Assembly: GCA_003555335.1 (NCBI GenBank)
Contig: PWHD01000021.1
Span: forward strand, 152,676-216,675
Length of the DNA stretch: 64,000 bases
Source of the DNA: Mollicutes bacterium
GTDB taxonomy: Bacteria; Bacillota_I; Bacilli_A; Izemoplasmatales; Izemoplasmataceae
Direction: 5' to 3'
This document shows positions 8,113 through 17,710 of this stretch, one piece after another. Below the pieces are notes generated by a model. That model ran no database searches, was not told the DNA's origin, and saw only the letters and a list, made by a program, of their open reading frames with translations. A program made the translations under genes and the position numbers. Within the stretch, counting starts at the first letter, position 1. Each line of letters begins with the position of its first letter.

Positions 8113-10563
8113 TCACTCACGCTCCTTGTTCAGTCGTTCGAAAAGTGCCTGGTCGTCCTTGAACGTTTCTAGCATGACAAAGTCCTCTGTCTTCTTGTAA
8201 CAGACATCAGAAAACAGGCAGTGCCGGCAGCTCAGTTCCTTGTCGTTGGGCAGTCTTTTGGGGTTGATGGCGAAATCACCTCTGCCGATTTTCACGGCCG
8301 CATCCTTCAAAAGTCCATCAATGCGGGAAAGTAGAATCTCAAGGTCATCATGGGCGTAGGTTCTGCTTTGTTTGGAAAGCCGGCCTTTCTTTGTCACTTT
8401 CAGACCCCTTACCATGGACTCCTCATCATAATAAGGATCGAAGCGGACGATCTTGTCCTGGTCTTCGCGGGTGTAGCCCTGAAGTCTGAAATGGGATTCG
8501 AGCTGCGCCTGTTTCGTCTTCTTGTCATCGCGCTTGAGCGGTGCGGGTATCAGGGTCTGCTCATAGAAACCCGTGAACCGTGCCTCGACCGACGCGCTAC
8601 GGTAGAGCAGAAGATAAAAGAGGAGTTGTGCGTGGATGCCGTGATAGGCGGTCTTGAGATCGAGTGTGGGCTGTCCGGTCTTGTAGTCGATGATCACCGT
8701 ATCTTCATTGTCGCGCATGATCTTGTCGATCTTGCCGCGCAGGACAAACGGGGCCGCAAGGGAAAGGCGGGTTTCGAACTTGTTTTCACGCATGGCGACG
8801 GCATAGTGGCTTGCTTTTTCCTGTGATTTGATGATCCGGTGCGCCGTTTCGAGATGGTGCAAGGCCTCTTTGAAAAAGAACGCATCACGGATGTCATAGG
8901 ATTCGTGCTTGTCCAAAACCGCATTGAGACGTTGTTCCAGCACCGCCCCATCAAGGGTCTCTTTGTCAATCTCTTTTTCCAGGATGTCGTGAAAAAGCGT
9001 CCCCAGATCGCGGTAGAACGGATGCTTGTCATCGGTGATGCCGATGAAGTGTTCGAGCAGGAAACGAAACGCGCATTTGAAATAGGATTCGATGCGGGTG
9101 GCGGGAATCGCTTTTTTTTCGATGAGTCGTTCAAGCGTCTCGCCGTCAAGGCCGCCGAAGGCGTTGTCATAAGTGTTGAAACGGTCCTTGAACATCGGAA
9201 AAAGGCGGGGCAGATCGGGGTGGACCTTGCCGTAGGTGTCGAATTCATCTTTCAGATACTTGGTATGAAACATGTCCAGAGTTCGCGAGCGGGTCTGTTC
9301 GATCAGGGTGTGCGGCTTCCTTCTTCGCAGGTGTCTTTCTGTTTCGACCAGGTGCAGTGTCTCGGCTTTGTTGATGGATTTGTTCTCTTTTTTATTCGCA
9401 TGGGAGAAATACACGCGGGCGAACTTTTCCGGAAGTTCTGTGAAAGCGGCTTTGCGCAGCCGGTTGATATCTTTGGCGGTCGGAAAACCGATATGGATTT
9501 TCTCACTTTCACTCAGGAAGTCGTTTTCTTCCTGGAAAACAGGGGCGCATCCCTCATGCATGTTCATGATGAAAAGAACCTCGTGCGCCTGCGGATCGAC
9601 CTGATCCGGGGTAAGGATTTCCAGCGGACCGGTGATGTCGCTCACAGGGAGTGTGGCAGTGTCCATGAGATATTCCAGATAGTCGAGTCCCGCCTGTTTG
9701 TCCGTGATGAATCGGATGGTCGGATTGAAAAGCGTCAAAAGGCGGTTATAGACCTGGGCGAAGGTGTCGTTGGTCAGCTTGTCTTTGAAGTGGTCGAACG
9801 TGTCCCGTAGAGCGTCCGCGAAATCATCGCCGGTATTCTTTTCAAGATGCGCCATAAAACGGCGGGCGGCGGCGAAGTTCGAAAGGGGGGGTCTTCTCGG
9901 TGGACCGACGGGAAGACCCAGGTGGTTGAAATGGGTGTGGATGAGGCGTTCATAATCACGGTCGACATTGAGAAGCTTGATTTTCTCAAGCGGGACTCCG
10001 CGGTCATGGAGCCTGAGGATTTCGAGTCCCGCATCGATAATCTCATCGATCACATCGTCATGGACGCTCACATGCGCGAGCGTTTCCTGAGCGGCGGGCA
10101 GCGCGATCCTTTCGACGGTGGTCATGGCTTTTAGGGCGGCGAGGCCATCTTCGAACAGAGCGTCATGATGATCGCCGTAGACGATGACATGTTTTTCTTT
10201 GAACTGACGTTCACCAAAGCGGTTCTCCTCGATGAGACCGTTGTCGTTCAGATAGCGTTTGAGCGCTTTGAGCGTGTTCAGTCGTTCACTCGCATAGTGG
10301 CGGTCGAGGTCGATTTTGTGAAGGAAACCGAACCAGTCTGCGATGATGGCCGGTTTCTTCTTGAAATGCAGGGACGCTTTATAAAGCGCGGCCGGTTTGA
10401 AACTGAAAAAGACCTTCTCAAAAAGGTCTCTTTTGTTTAGAAACCGAATCGGCACGATGAGCTTTTCTTCATGCATGGCGTGCAGGATGCGCACACGGTG
10501 GGCATCACTGGTGATCAGTACAACAGGCTTGTCCGCTTTCGCGATGGCTCTCAATACACGCAT
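8113..10563 (-). CDS. addB: AddB-like nuclease subunit, shortened N-terminus
   Basis: Second subunit of the AddAB recombination machine. The C-terminal RecB nuclease motif VIIDYKTG is intact. A cysteine in YFKCAFRF together with Cys779, Cys782 and Cys788 matches the four-cysteine iron-sulfur staple of AddB. At 816 residues it is about 350 shorter than the well-known Bacillus protein, and I find no Walker A near the N-terminus, where AddB normally has one. The remaining N-terminal part looks like a degenerate helicase fold. The adjacency to addA supports the name. The start is the ATG at 10563 with GAGGG upstream; a TTG directly before it is possible. Confidence 0.85.
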   Translation of the reverse strand: MRVLRAIAKADKPVVLITSDAHRVRILHAMHEEKLIVPIRFLNKRDLFEKVFFSFKPAALYKASLHFKKKPAIIADWFGFLHKIDLDRHYASERLNTLKALKRYLNDNGLIEENRFGERQFKEKHVIVYGDHHDALFEDGLAALKAMTTVERIALPAAQETLAHVSVHDDVIDEIIDAGLEILRLHDRGVPLEKIKLLNVDRDYERLIHTHFNHLGLPVGPPRRPPLSNFAAARRFMAHLEKNTGDDFADALRDTFDHFKDKLTNDTFAQVYNRLLTLFNPTIRFITDKQAGLDYLEYLMDTATLPVSDITGPLEILTPDQVDPQAHEVLFIMNMHEGCAPVFQEENDFLSESEKIHIGFPTAKDINRLRKAAFTELPEKFARVYFSHANKKENKSINKAETLHLVETERHLRRRKPHTLIEQTRSRTLDMFHTKYLKDEFDTYGKVHPDLPRLFPMFKDRFNTYDNAFGGLDGETLERLIEKKAIPATRIESYFKCAFRFLLEHFIGITDDKHPFYRDLGTLFHDILEKEIDKETLDGAVLEQRLNAVLDKHESYDIRDAFFFKEALHHLETAHRIIKSQEKASHYAVAMRENKFETRLSLAAPFVLRGKIDKIMRDNEDTVIIDYKTGQPTLDLKTAYHGIHAQLLFYLLLYRSASVEARFTGFYEQTLIPAPLKRDDKKTKQAQLESHFRLQGYTREDQDKIVRFDPYYDEESMVRGLKVTKKGRLSKQSRTYAHDDLEILLSRIDGLLKDAAVKIGRGDFAINPKRLPNDKELSCRHCLFSDVCYKKTEDFVMLETFKDDQALFERLNKERE

Positions 10564-10572
10564 CAAAATCCC

Positions 10573-11595
10573 TCACTTTTCTTCTTTGCTTCGAAGCTGG
10601 CCGCAGGCCGCGTCGATGGACGCGCCTTTTTCCTCGCGCAACGTCGCGGTGATGCCCCTTTTCAAAAGCTGTTTGTGAAAGGCCTCTTGCCGTTTTTGCG
10701 GGCTGCCTTTGAAATCGAATTCGCTGACAGGGTTGTAGGGTATGAGATTGACGTAGCAGTTGATACCCCGCAAGAGGTCGCTCAGTCTATCGGCATCATG
10801 GAGTGAATCATTGACGTCTTTCAAAAGAAGGTATTCGAAAGTGACGCGCCGGTTGGTCTTCTCGACATAATAGCGGACGCTTTCAAGGAGCGCATCGAGC
10901 GGATAGGCGGCATTGATCGGCATCATCTTCGTTCGCAACCGGTCGTTGGTCGCATGGAGACTGATGGCGAGATTCACCTGGGTCTTCCGCTGAGCGAAAT
11001 CATAGATTCTAGGCACGATGCCACTGGTCGAGACCGTGATGTGGCGGGCGCCGATTTCAAGGCCGTAGGGACTGTTGATCGTATCGATGAAACGCATGCA
11101 GTTTTCATAGTTGTCGAACGGTTCGCCCGTTCCCATCAAGACGACATGGCTGATCCGTTCGTTCACCATGGCCTCGACCTTGATGATCTGCAGGATCATT
11201 TCGGCCAAAGCGAGGTTCCTGATCCGTTTCTTGAGACCGGACGCACAAAAAGCACAGCCGATGTTGCATCCGACCTGGGTCGTGACGCATAGGCTCTTCC
11301 CATAGGGATGATGCATCAGCACCGCTTCGATTACCTGTTCGTCCTCGAGGACGAACAAGTATTTTTTTGTGCCGTCGGTGGCGGTCTGCACGGTATGCAC
11401 ACCGATATCGGTTGTCACGTAATGACTGTGAAGATGCGCCCTCAGTTTCTTGCTCAGGTTAGTCATGGCGTCGAAATCCGTGGTTTTTTTCTTATAGAGC
11501 CACTCGAAGATCTGCCTGGCGTTGAACGCCTTGAAGCCTTCATCGACAAGAGACGCCGACAGTTCTGCGAGCGTGAAATCGTATAGATTTTTCAT
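10573..11595 (-). CDS. rlmN: 23S rRNA/tRNA adenine-C2 methyltransferase RlmN
   Basis: Radical-SAM enzyme that methylates C2 of A2503 in 23S rRNA and A37 in some tRNAs. The 4Fe-4S ligands form the CxxxCxxC motif at Cys110, Cys114 and Cys117. The cysteine that forms the methyl-carrier adduct is in the C-terminal DAACG stretch at Cys331. A second conserved methylated cysteine is present in the family but I did not place it. Length (340) is normal. It is the first gene of the addAB/rsgA/rpe operon, downstream of a good extended -10 element; only seven bases separate its stop from the addB region. Confidence 0.96.
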   Translation of the reverse strand: MKNLYDFTLAELSASLVDEGFKAFNARQIFEWLYKKKTTDFDAMTNLSKKLRAHLHSHYVTTDIGVHTVQTATDGTKKYLFVLEDEQVIEAVLMHHPYGKSLCVTTQVGCNIGCAFCASGLKKRIRNLALAEMILQIIKVEAMVNERISHVVLMGTGEPFDNYENCMRFIDTINSPYGLEIGARHITVSTSGIVPRIYDFAQRKTQVNLAISLHATNDRLRTKMMPINAAYPLDALLESVRYYVEKTNRRVTFEYLLLKDVNDSLHDADRLSDLLRGINCYVNLIPYNPVSEFDFKGSPQKRQEAFHKQLLKRGITATLREEKGASIDAACGQLRSKEEK

Positions 11596-11611
11596 GTTAT
11601 CACCACATCTA

Positions 11612-11617
11612 ATTATA
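11612..11617 (-). promoter_or_regulatory. Extended -10 promoter for rlmN operon
   Basis: Minus-strand TGCTATAAT (the TGn extension plus a perfect -10) sits 17-22 bases before the rlmN start. The -35 position is weak (TTCTGA). It is the only promoter-like element I see for the eight genes down to the window edge. Confidence 0.6.
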
Positions 11618-11661
11618 GCATAGTCCGAGGTTTCTCAGAAAAGAAGGTTTTTGGTTGCACC

Positions 11662-13140
11662 TCAGCGTTGGATATCAATTCTGTCCTGTTCATAAAGTGT
11701 TTCATCCGCCTCAAGAATCTTGTTGTAGCGCTCGCTGATCATGAACATGAAAAGCAGCATCGTGACAAAAGGAATCGCCACGAAATAACCGACATTCACC
11801 AGTGAATAGCCGCCGAAACCAAGAAGCGCGAAGAAAGCGAAGAGATTGAAACGGTTCTTGCTTTCGATCAGAGTCTTGAGCCGGATCAGTTCCTGATAGG
11901 TATAGGCGATGATACCGATCAACCCCATACTTCCGATCACCTGCGACACGGTCGAGTGATACCAGTTCATCGACATCTGGCCTGGATTATAATGAACCTC
12001 GTCGGCAAGACCGGTTCCGAAGATCGGATAGGCCCTGAAACGCGCCACCGCCTGAAAGAACATGCGGGCTCTTGATTCTTCCCTGCTCACGCTGACCCGC
12101 TGCACGATGTCGCTCAAGACATCGGAGAAAGGCATCACGTGATTGTCGAAAAGCAGATAGACCGCCGCGAAGACAAGCACCAGGTTGAACAGTATCTTGA
12201 ATCTCTCTTGCTTCGCAAGCAGGAAGGTGCTAGCCACAAGCATCGGAAAAAGCAGCGTGCCGAAGATGATGCCGCCGCGGGAATAAGAAAGGACCAGCAC
12301 AACGAACTGAAGGACACCGATCGTGAAATAGGGGATGAAGTATTTGGATTTGAGGGAAAGATAGAACGCGAAAGGCATGGCCATCAAAAGATTGTTCGAC
12401 AGGTTGTTTCGCCACTGAAAGATCCTGCCGGGCCCCTCGGTGCTGATGCGTTCCCATTCGTGATAATAACCAGACACAAGCATGAGGATGCCCATCACGC
12501 CAACCGCGACCATCATTTTCGCGAAATAATCCGCCATGCGGGGGTTGTCCCTCGGAAGATAGGCTTCGAGAAAGAAATAGGTGATGATCATGCCGACACC
12601 GAGTGTGAACACATAGAAGATGGTCGGGAAGCTGAAATAGCTTTCGAAATCAAGGTAGAAAAGCCCGCCGAACGTAATGGCGAAAGCCACAAGGAGTGTC
12701 GGATAGAAGAAACGCCCGATCCGCAGTTTGAAAGGATGGATGAAGAATCTCGCAAGGAAGGCAGCGACAACGCCGAGCGGCATGGCCGGCGCGAGCACGG
12801 AAAGAAACGACCTGGCCGGCGCGGCATCGACCATGGACTGCGCGTCTTCCGGTAAGAAGGGATAAAGGATTCTGAAGAAAGGAACGAAATACTCCGCGTC
12901 ATTATGACGGGCGAGGGGTATCATCGCCATGATGGCAAGCGCGAGGAAGGATGGCAGGATGTCTTTGGAGAAAAGCAGATTGCCCATCATAAAAAGACCG
13001 ACCGCGAGCATCGCCTCGATCTCACGTGATAATGCGAAACCGGCAATCCCGATCGTTGGTATGAGCACAAGGTAGACGGGCGAATAGAAAAACTTATCAA
13101 GCGCGTCTGATATTCGATTGAAAATGGTTTTTTCTCCCAC
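11662..13140 (-). CDS. O-antigen ligase/Wzy-like polytopic membrane protein
   Basis: A 492-residue protein with about a dozen membrane helices spread along its length. A segment near residue 280 reads SYSRGG, and a later loop contains FGTGLADE and a YHSTVSQV stretch; this SRGG-plus-large-loop pattern is the hallmark of the O-antigen ligase/polymerase (Wzy_C) superfamily, which joins or extends surface glycans at the outer face of the membrane. The start is a GTG at 13140 with AGGAGGGG six bases upstream. No glycosyltransferase or flippase lies next to it, so its glycan partner is unknown. It could equally be a teichoic-acid or exopolysaccharide ligase. Confidence 0.7.
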   Translation of the reverse strand: MGEKTIFNRISDALDKFFYSPVYLVLIPTIGIAGFALSREIEAMLAVGLFMMGNLLFSKDILPSFLALAIMAMIPLARHNDAEYFVPFFRILYPFLPEDAQSMVDAAPARSFLSVLAPAMPLGVVAAFLARFFIHPFKLRIGRFFYPTLLVAFAITFGGLFYLDFESYFSFPTIFYVFTLGVGMIITYFFLEAYLPRDNPRMADYFAKMMVAVGVMGILMLVSGYYHEWERISTEGPGRIFQWRNNLSNNLLMAMPFAFYLSLKSKYFIPYFTIGVLQFVVLVLSYSRGGIIFGTLLFPMLVASTFLLAKQERFKILFNLVLVFAAVYLLFDNHVMPFSDVLSDIVQRVSVSREESRARMFFQAVARFRAYPIFGTGLADEVHYNPGQMSMNWYHSTVSQVIGSMGLIGIIAYTYQELIRLKTLIESKNRFNLFAFFALLGFGGYSLVNVGYFVAIPFVTMLLFMFMISERYNKILEADETLYEQDRIDIQR

Positions 13141-13219
13141 GGATTTCCCCTCCTTTTCATGGTGCTTCGCTTCTTTTTATTCTACTACATCTTGCGTTTT
13201 AAAGCGAGGGTTTGCACCA

Positions 13220-13250
13220 TAAAAAAATCACGGCCGAAACGGCCGTGATT
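13220..13250 (-). terminator. Rho-independent terminator of ald
   Basis: A ten-base GC-rich stem (ATCACGGCCG and its complement) with a three-base loop is followed on the minus strand by seven T residues, 20 bases after the ald stop. Confidence 0.92.
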
Positions 13251-13268
13251 CTTCGAAACGATTGGGGA

Positions 13269-14387
13269 CTAAGCGTTTTTCAAGACGGTGTCGACCGGCA
13301 CATACTCGTGACCGAATGTCTCGGCGACCGCTTTGTAGACGACTTTGCCGTTGAGGACATTGAGACCTTTTTTAAGGGATGGATCGTCCATGCAGGCTTG
13401 TTTATAACCTTTGTTCGCGATATCGAGGGCGTATGGGATGGTGGCGTTGGTCAACGCGAACGTCGAAGTGCGAGGCACAGCGCCCGGCATGTTGGCCACG
13501 CTGTAGTGGACGACGCCGTGTTTCGTGTAGACAGGGTTGTCGTGCGTGGTGATCCGGTCGATGGTTTCGACAGAACCGCCCTGGTCGATGGAAATATCGA
13601 CGATGATGCTGCCTTCGGGCATTTTTCTGACCATGTCCTCGGTGATGATCTTCATCGCTTTGGCACCTGGAATCAAAATGGTCGAGACGACCGCGTCCGC
13701 TTCCTTGATGGCGTTTTCGATGTTGAGCGGATTGGATTTGAGAACCGTCACTTCCTTGTCGAAGATATGGTCGAGATAGCGCATGCGATCTTCATCCAAT
13801 TCGATGATGGTGGTTCGGGCACCGAGCCCGATTGCCATCTTCGCCGCTGAGATGCCGGCGGTTCCACCGCCGATGACGACGACATGACCGCGGTTCACGC
13901 CGGGAACACCGGACAAAAGCACGCCGCGTCCGCCGCGGTGCTTTTCAAGCTGGGTGGCGGCGACAATGGTGCCTCTGCGGCCCGCGACTTCACTCATCGG
14001 TCTGAGCAAAGGTAGCTCACGACCGACCTGGACGGTCTCGTAGGCGATGGCTTTGCATTTTGAATCGATGAGCGCTTGTGTGAGTTCCTTCTCGGCGGCC
14101 AGGTGCAGATAGGTGAAGATGACAAGGTCTTCGCGGAAATACTTGTATTCGCTCGCAAGAGGTTCCTTGACTTTGATGACCATCTCCTGCGCCCATGTCT
14201 GTTCGGCGGTATCGACGATGGTGGCGCCGGCATCGATAAATTCCTGATCCAGGATGCCCGAGCCGAGGCCGGCGGTTCTTTCGACATAGACCTGGTGGTT
14301 GCTGCTGACGAGCAGGCTCACACCCGCGGGCGTGATACCGACACGGTTTTCATTGTTTTTGATTTCCTTAGGTACACCGATTTTCAT
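13269..14387 (-). CDS. ald: Alanine dehydrogenase
   Basis: NAD-dependent enzyme that deaminates L-alanine to pyruvate and ammonia, or runs in reverse. The 372-residue protein starts with the family signature MKIGVPKEIKNNENRV, has the substrate-binding lysine and histidine in the 70-100 region (YLHLAAEKELT), a GGGTAG nucleotide-binding turn near 173, and the catalytic region SIDQGG near 266. GGGAGG precedes the ATG. It has its own promoter and terminator, so it is a single-gene unit. In spore formers the enzyme supports alanine use; no other amino-acid gene is adjacent here. Confidence 0.97.
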   Translation of the reverse strand: MKIGVPKEIKNNENRVGITPAGVSLLVSSNHQVYVERTAGLGSGILDQEFIDAGATIVDTAEQTWAQEMVIKVKEPLASEYKYFREDLVIFTYLHLAAEKELTQALIDSKCKAIAYETVQVGRELPLLRPMSEVAGRRGTIVAATQLEKHRGGRGVLLSGVPGVNRGHVVVIGGGTAGISAAKMAIGLGARTTIIELDEDRMRYLDHIFDKEVTVLKSNPLNIENAIKEADAVVSTILIPGAKAMKIITEDMVRKMPEGSIIVDISIDQGGSVETIDRITTHDNPVYTKHGVVHYSVANMPGAVPRTSTFALTNATIPYALDIANKGYKQACMDDPSLKKGLNVLNGKVVYKAVAETFGHEYVPVDTVLKNA

Positions 14388-14424
14388 TTGAAACCTCCCG
14401 ATAGATTATATTCAATACGCTATA

Positions 14425-14453
14425 ATTGTATCAAAGCTCTTGTTACAATACAA
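14425..14453 (-). promoter_or_regulatory. Sigma-A-type promoter for ald
   Basis: Minus strand TTGTAT (14448-14453), 17-base spacer, TACAAT (14425-14430), about 38 bases upstream of the ald ATG. The rest of the interval up to the pheT terminator shows nothing I can name. Confidence 0.65.
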
Positions 14454-14587
14454 CCGTTTTCATTAAAATCAGTCAGTTTTTATAATACAGGTTATTTCGG
14501 ATGTTTTTGCCTGTTTAAAAGCCTTTTTCCACCTTGGTTACCGGGAAGCCGCATTTATTTATGACGGACGGATGCGTTTGGATTTCC

Positions 14588-14622
14588 AAAAAAAGGACGG
14601 CGCATTGACTGCGGCCATCCTT
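14588..14622 (-). terminator. Terminator of the pheS-pheT operon
   Basis: Minus-strand hairpin: AAGGATGGC pairs with GCCGTCCTT (one G-T pair), then a bulged C and three more pairs, a five-base loop, and a run of T residues. It begins 16 bases after the pheT stop. Confidence 0.88.
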
Positions 14623-14637
14623 CTTGTATCGGTCTTC

Positions 14638-17001
14638 TTATCTTAAAATCGCATCGTGTTCGTTCTTGAGCGCTTCTAAGATGTTCCTGACCATCTCGTC
14701 GATGGTCTTTGTCTTGAGCGTACCTGTCTTGTCTTCGAAATGAAGTCTGATCGCCAGGGATTTCTTCCCTGACTCGATGTGTTCGCCCTGATAGACATCG
14801 AATACGTAGGCGTCTTTGAGAATGCCGGTGGAATTGTCCTTGATGCTTGCGATGATCGCGCCGGCGTTGATGGTCTCATCGACGACGAGGGCGATGTCCC
14901 TTGAGACACTGGGATACTTGAGCACCTTTTCATAGCGGGTCAGCTTTTCACTGTGGGCATAGAGTTTCTCCAGGTCCATTTCCGCGAGGAAGACCTCTTC
15001 AAGGCCGTATTTGTGCGCATATTCAGGATGGAGCTTGCCGATGAATCCGATCGGTTCGCCTTTGTGACGGATACGCGCGGTCTGGTGGGGATGATAGTTC
15101 TCAAGTGTGATTTTCTCATAGGTGACAGAAGAGAGGTTGAAGCGTTCGGCAAGGGCGCCGATTACACCTTTGAGGGTGAAGAAGTCGGTCGGCGGGGTTT
15201 CCTGCCAGAGATGGTCCCGGTAAGGTCCCATCATCAGAAGGCTGAGCACCTCGGTCTCCTTTTCTTCTGTGTATCGCTTGGACAGTTCGAAGGCGTGGAC
15301 GGCGGTCTGGCGTCTGGCGATATTGTATCGCGCGACCTCGAGAAGTCCGTTCAGCGGCGTCAGTACGAGCGTGGTGCGTTCCTCGCTGATCGGGTTGGCG
15401 ATTTTGACCGGATTGGCGTCCTTGTGCGGGGTGAGATCGAATACCGACTTGTCCGCGACCAGGCTGTAGGTGATGGTCTCGTTGAGCGAAAGGCCGGTCA
15501 ATGTGCGTCTTATGCGACGCTTGAATGACTGGTAGTCGGTGAGCCCGCCTTTTGAAACGGTCTTGGGCAGAGTGTCGGGCAGGGTGTTGTAATCATGGAT
15601 CCGCCCGATTTCTTCGATGATGTCCTGGTAAGTCGTGATGTCCTGTCTTCTTGTGGGTGCCGCGACAGTGAAACGCCCGTCTTTCAGTTCATAATCGAAG
15701 GCGAGGCGTCTGAAGATGTCTTCGACCTTTTTCTCAGAAAGGTCGGCACCGAGGACGCGGGTGATTTTATCCATGGTGATGTGCACCGGTTTCGGGACAT
15801 GGTCGTGTTCGTCGATGAAACGGATATTCTCCCGGACGGTCGCCCCGGCGAACTTCATGAGGAGGTCGCTGGCGCGGTCGAGCGCTTCTTTCGTCATGGC
15901 CGGGTCGACACCGCGTTCAAAGCGCATCGACGCTTCGCTCGATAGCGCGAGACGTCTGGAGGTGCGGCGGATATTGACCGGATTGAACGTGGCGCTTTCA
16001 AGGAGGATGCTCGTGGTTTTCTCGCCGACTTCGGTTTCTGCGCCGCCCATGACGCCGCCGAGGGCGATCGGGTTCTTGCCGTCGGTGATCAGGATATCGT
16101 CTTCATTGAGAATCCGCTGTTTGTCATCGAGGGTCGTGAAAGGCTCTTTGTCCTTCGCCATACGGACCACGATGCGATCGGCGTTCAGTTTATCATAGTC
16201 GAAAGCATGCAGAGGTTGCCCTGTCTCAAGCATCACGTAATTGGTGATGTCGACCACGTTGTTGATGGGTCTGATGCCGGCGGCGATGAGTCTCGACCTG
16301 AGCCAGAGGGGACTCTTGGCGATGCTGACATTGTCGATGATACGGGCGTAATAGCTTTTGCAGTTGTCGGTCGTACTTTCGACAGTGACGTCATTTTTCA
16401 TGTCTGAAACATTGAGGGTGGTTCTTGGAAGGGTGATGTCGATATCGAACATGGCGCCGACATCAAAGGCGGCACCACGCATCGAAAGCAGGTCGGGGCG
16501 GTTCGGCGTGAGATCGAGTTCGAGGACATAATCATCAAGTCCGGTATAACCGGTCACTTCCTCTCCCACCGGCGCATCCTCGGGCAGCACATGGATGCCC
16601 GTCTCCTGGTGGTATTTCTCCTCGATACCCAGTTCCTTGAGGCTACAAATCATCCCGCTTGATTCGACACCACGGATGGTGGTCACCTTGATTTTGAAAT
16701 CACCCGGCAAGACCGCACCCGGGAGGGCGACGATGACTTTCTGGCCGGCGGCAACGTTCGGAGCGCCGCAGATGATCTGTAGGGTCTCCTCTTTGACATC
16801 GACATTACAGACACTCAGTTTGTCCGCGTCAGGATGGGGCTCGCATGAGACGACCTCACCGACGACGATATTCTTCGCGGTCGTGAGGGGGTAGAGGCCC
16901 TCGACTTCCTGTGATTGGTTGGTGAAGCGTTTTTTCAATTCTTCATGGCTGATATCCCTGAGCGATACATAATCGTTCAACCAGTTCAACGATATCTTCA
17001 T
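14638..17001 (-). CDS. pheT: Phenylalanyl-tRNA synthetase beta subunit
   Basis: Structural and editing subunit of the tetrameric enzyme that charges tRNA-Phe. The 787-residue chain has the N-terminal EMAP-type tRNA-binding domain (about 40-150), B1/B5 DNA-binding-like domains, the B3/B4 editing region in the middle, and the C-terminal ferredoxin-fold anticodon-binding domain (about 695-787, from YEKVLKYPSVSRDIALVVD). A GGAGG site precedes the ATG at 17001, one base after the hydrolase stop, so it depends on the T-box transcript starting before pheS. Length is standard. Confidence 0.98.
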   Translation of the reverse strand: MKISLNWLNDYVSLRDISHEELKKRFTNQSQEVEGLYPLTTAKNIVVGEVVSCEPHPDADKLSVCNVDVKEETLQIICGAPNVAAGQKVIVALPGAVLPGDFKIKVTTIRGVESSGMICSLKELGIEEKYHQETGIHVLPEDAPVGEEVTGYTGLDDYVLELDLTPNRPDLLSMRGAAFDVGAMFDIDITLPRTTLNVSDMKNDVTVESTTDNCKSYYARIIDNVSIAKSPLWLRSRLIAAGIRPINNVVDITNYVMLETGQPLHAFDYDKLNADRIVVRMAKDKEPFTTLDDKQRILNEDDILITDGKNPIALGGVMGGAETEVGEKTTSILLESATFNPVNIRRTSRRLALSSEASMRFERGVDPAMTKEALDRASDLLMKFAGATVRENIRFIDEHDHVPKPVHITMDKITRVLGADLSEKKVEDIFRRLAFDYELKDGRFTVAAPTRRQDITTYQDIIEEIGRIHDYNTLPDTLPKTVSKGGLTDYQSFKRRIRRTLTGLSLNETITYSLVADKSVFDLTPHKDANPVKIANPISEERTTLVLTPLNGLLEVARYNIARRQTAVHAFELSKRYTEEKETEVLSLLMMGPYRDHLWQETPPTDFFTLKGVIGALAERFNLSSVTYEKITLENYHPHQTARIRHKGEPIGFIGKLHPEYAHKYGLEEVFLAEMDLEKLYAHSEKLTRYEKVLKYPSVSRDIALVVDETINAGAIIASIKDNSTGILKDAYVFDVYQGEHIESGKKSLAIRLHFEDKTGTLKTKTIDEMVRNILEALKNEHDAILR

Positions 17002-17002
17002 A

Positions 17003-17710
17003 TTAATCCTCCTTCAAAAACTGTTCGATCTTCTGATACACATCGAATCTGACGGTTCTGTCGAAAAAGAGGAAATGGGAGGAGTCGACCGCGAAGCGTT
17101 CGACATCATCGGTTCCGAGCTTTTTCACAAGCCAGTCGATGGATTTTGTCTTGACCACCTCGTCATTGGTCGCCTCGACGATGAGAATTTTGGCGTGGTC
17201 GACTTTTTTGACGAAGCGTCTGGTGTACAGGAAATAACGCTGCAGGGTCCATATATGGGTCTTCGGCACATACTGGAAGCGTCTTGTGAACTCGCGGTAG
17301 AAGAGTTTTTGGACCTTGCTCAGGTTCTCTTTTTTCGCATATGAGGCGAGAAAACCCCTGAAAAACTTGCTGAAGTTGGGATTTTTCACAATCGGGGCAA
17401 TCAGTACAAGCTTGTCGACCCTGTCGGTCCTGGAGGCAATCACACTCGCGGTGGCGGCACCGAGTGAATAGCCGATGACATAGACTTTCTTGAAAGGCGC
17501 ACGCATCATGTCAATCGTCTGGTCAATGAAACGATTGAAGTCGCGGATGCTCGATTTCGGAAAATAATCACCCACGAAGCCACCGGGGATATTCTTGGGG
17601 TAGTAGACAAAAAAGTTGTTGTTCTTACGCAGATACTTGTGCAGGCCTGACATTTCCGCGCCGGTCGTTCCGGCGCCGTTGATAATCACACAAAGCGTGT
17701 CTTTTATCAT
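17003..17710 (-). CDS. Alpha/beta hydrolase embedded in pheST operon
   Basis: A 235-residue cytosolic protein. The nucleophile elbow GYSLGAA near residue 98-104 supplies the serine. A late aspartate in EATNDEVV and a histidine in DSSHFLFF complete a plausible catalytic triad, and NGAGTTGA near the start looks like the oxyanion region. The family includes esterases and lipases; the substrate cannot be inferred. The ATG overlaps the pheS TGA (ATGA) and the stop lies one base from pheT, so it is fully locked into synthesis of the two synthetase subunits. No signal peptide is seen. Confidence 0.82.
   Translation of the reverse strand: MIKDTLCVIINGAGTTGAEMSGLHKYLRKNNNFFVYYPKNIPGGFVGDYFPKSSIRDFNRFIDQTIDMMRAPFKKVYVIGYSLGAATASVIASRTDRVDKLVLIAPIVKNPNFSKFFRGFLASYAKKENLSKVQKLFYREFTRRFQYVPKTHIWTLQRYFLYTRRFVKKVDHAKILIVEATNDEVVKTKSIDWLVKKLGTDDVERFAVDSSHFLFFDRTVRFDVYQKIEQFLKED

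Noticed and set aside
8839..9810. 323-codon plus-strand frame inside addB
   Set aside because: Antisense shadow of addB with no recognisable domain.
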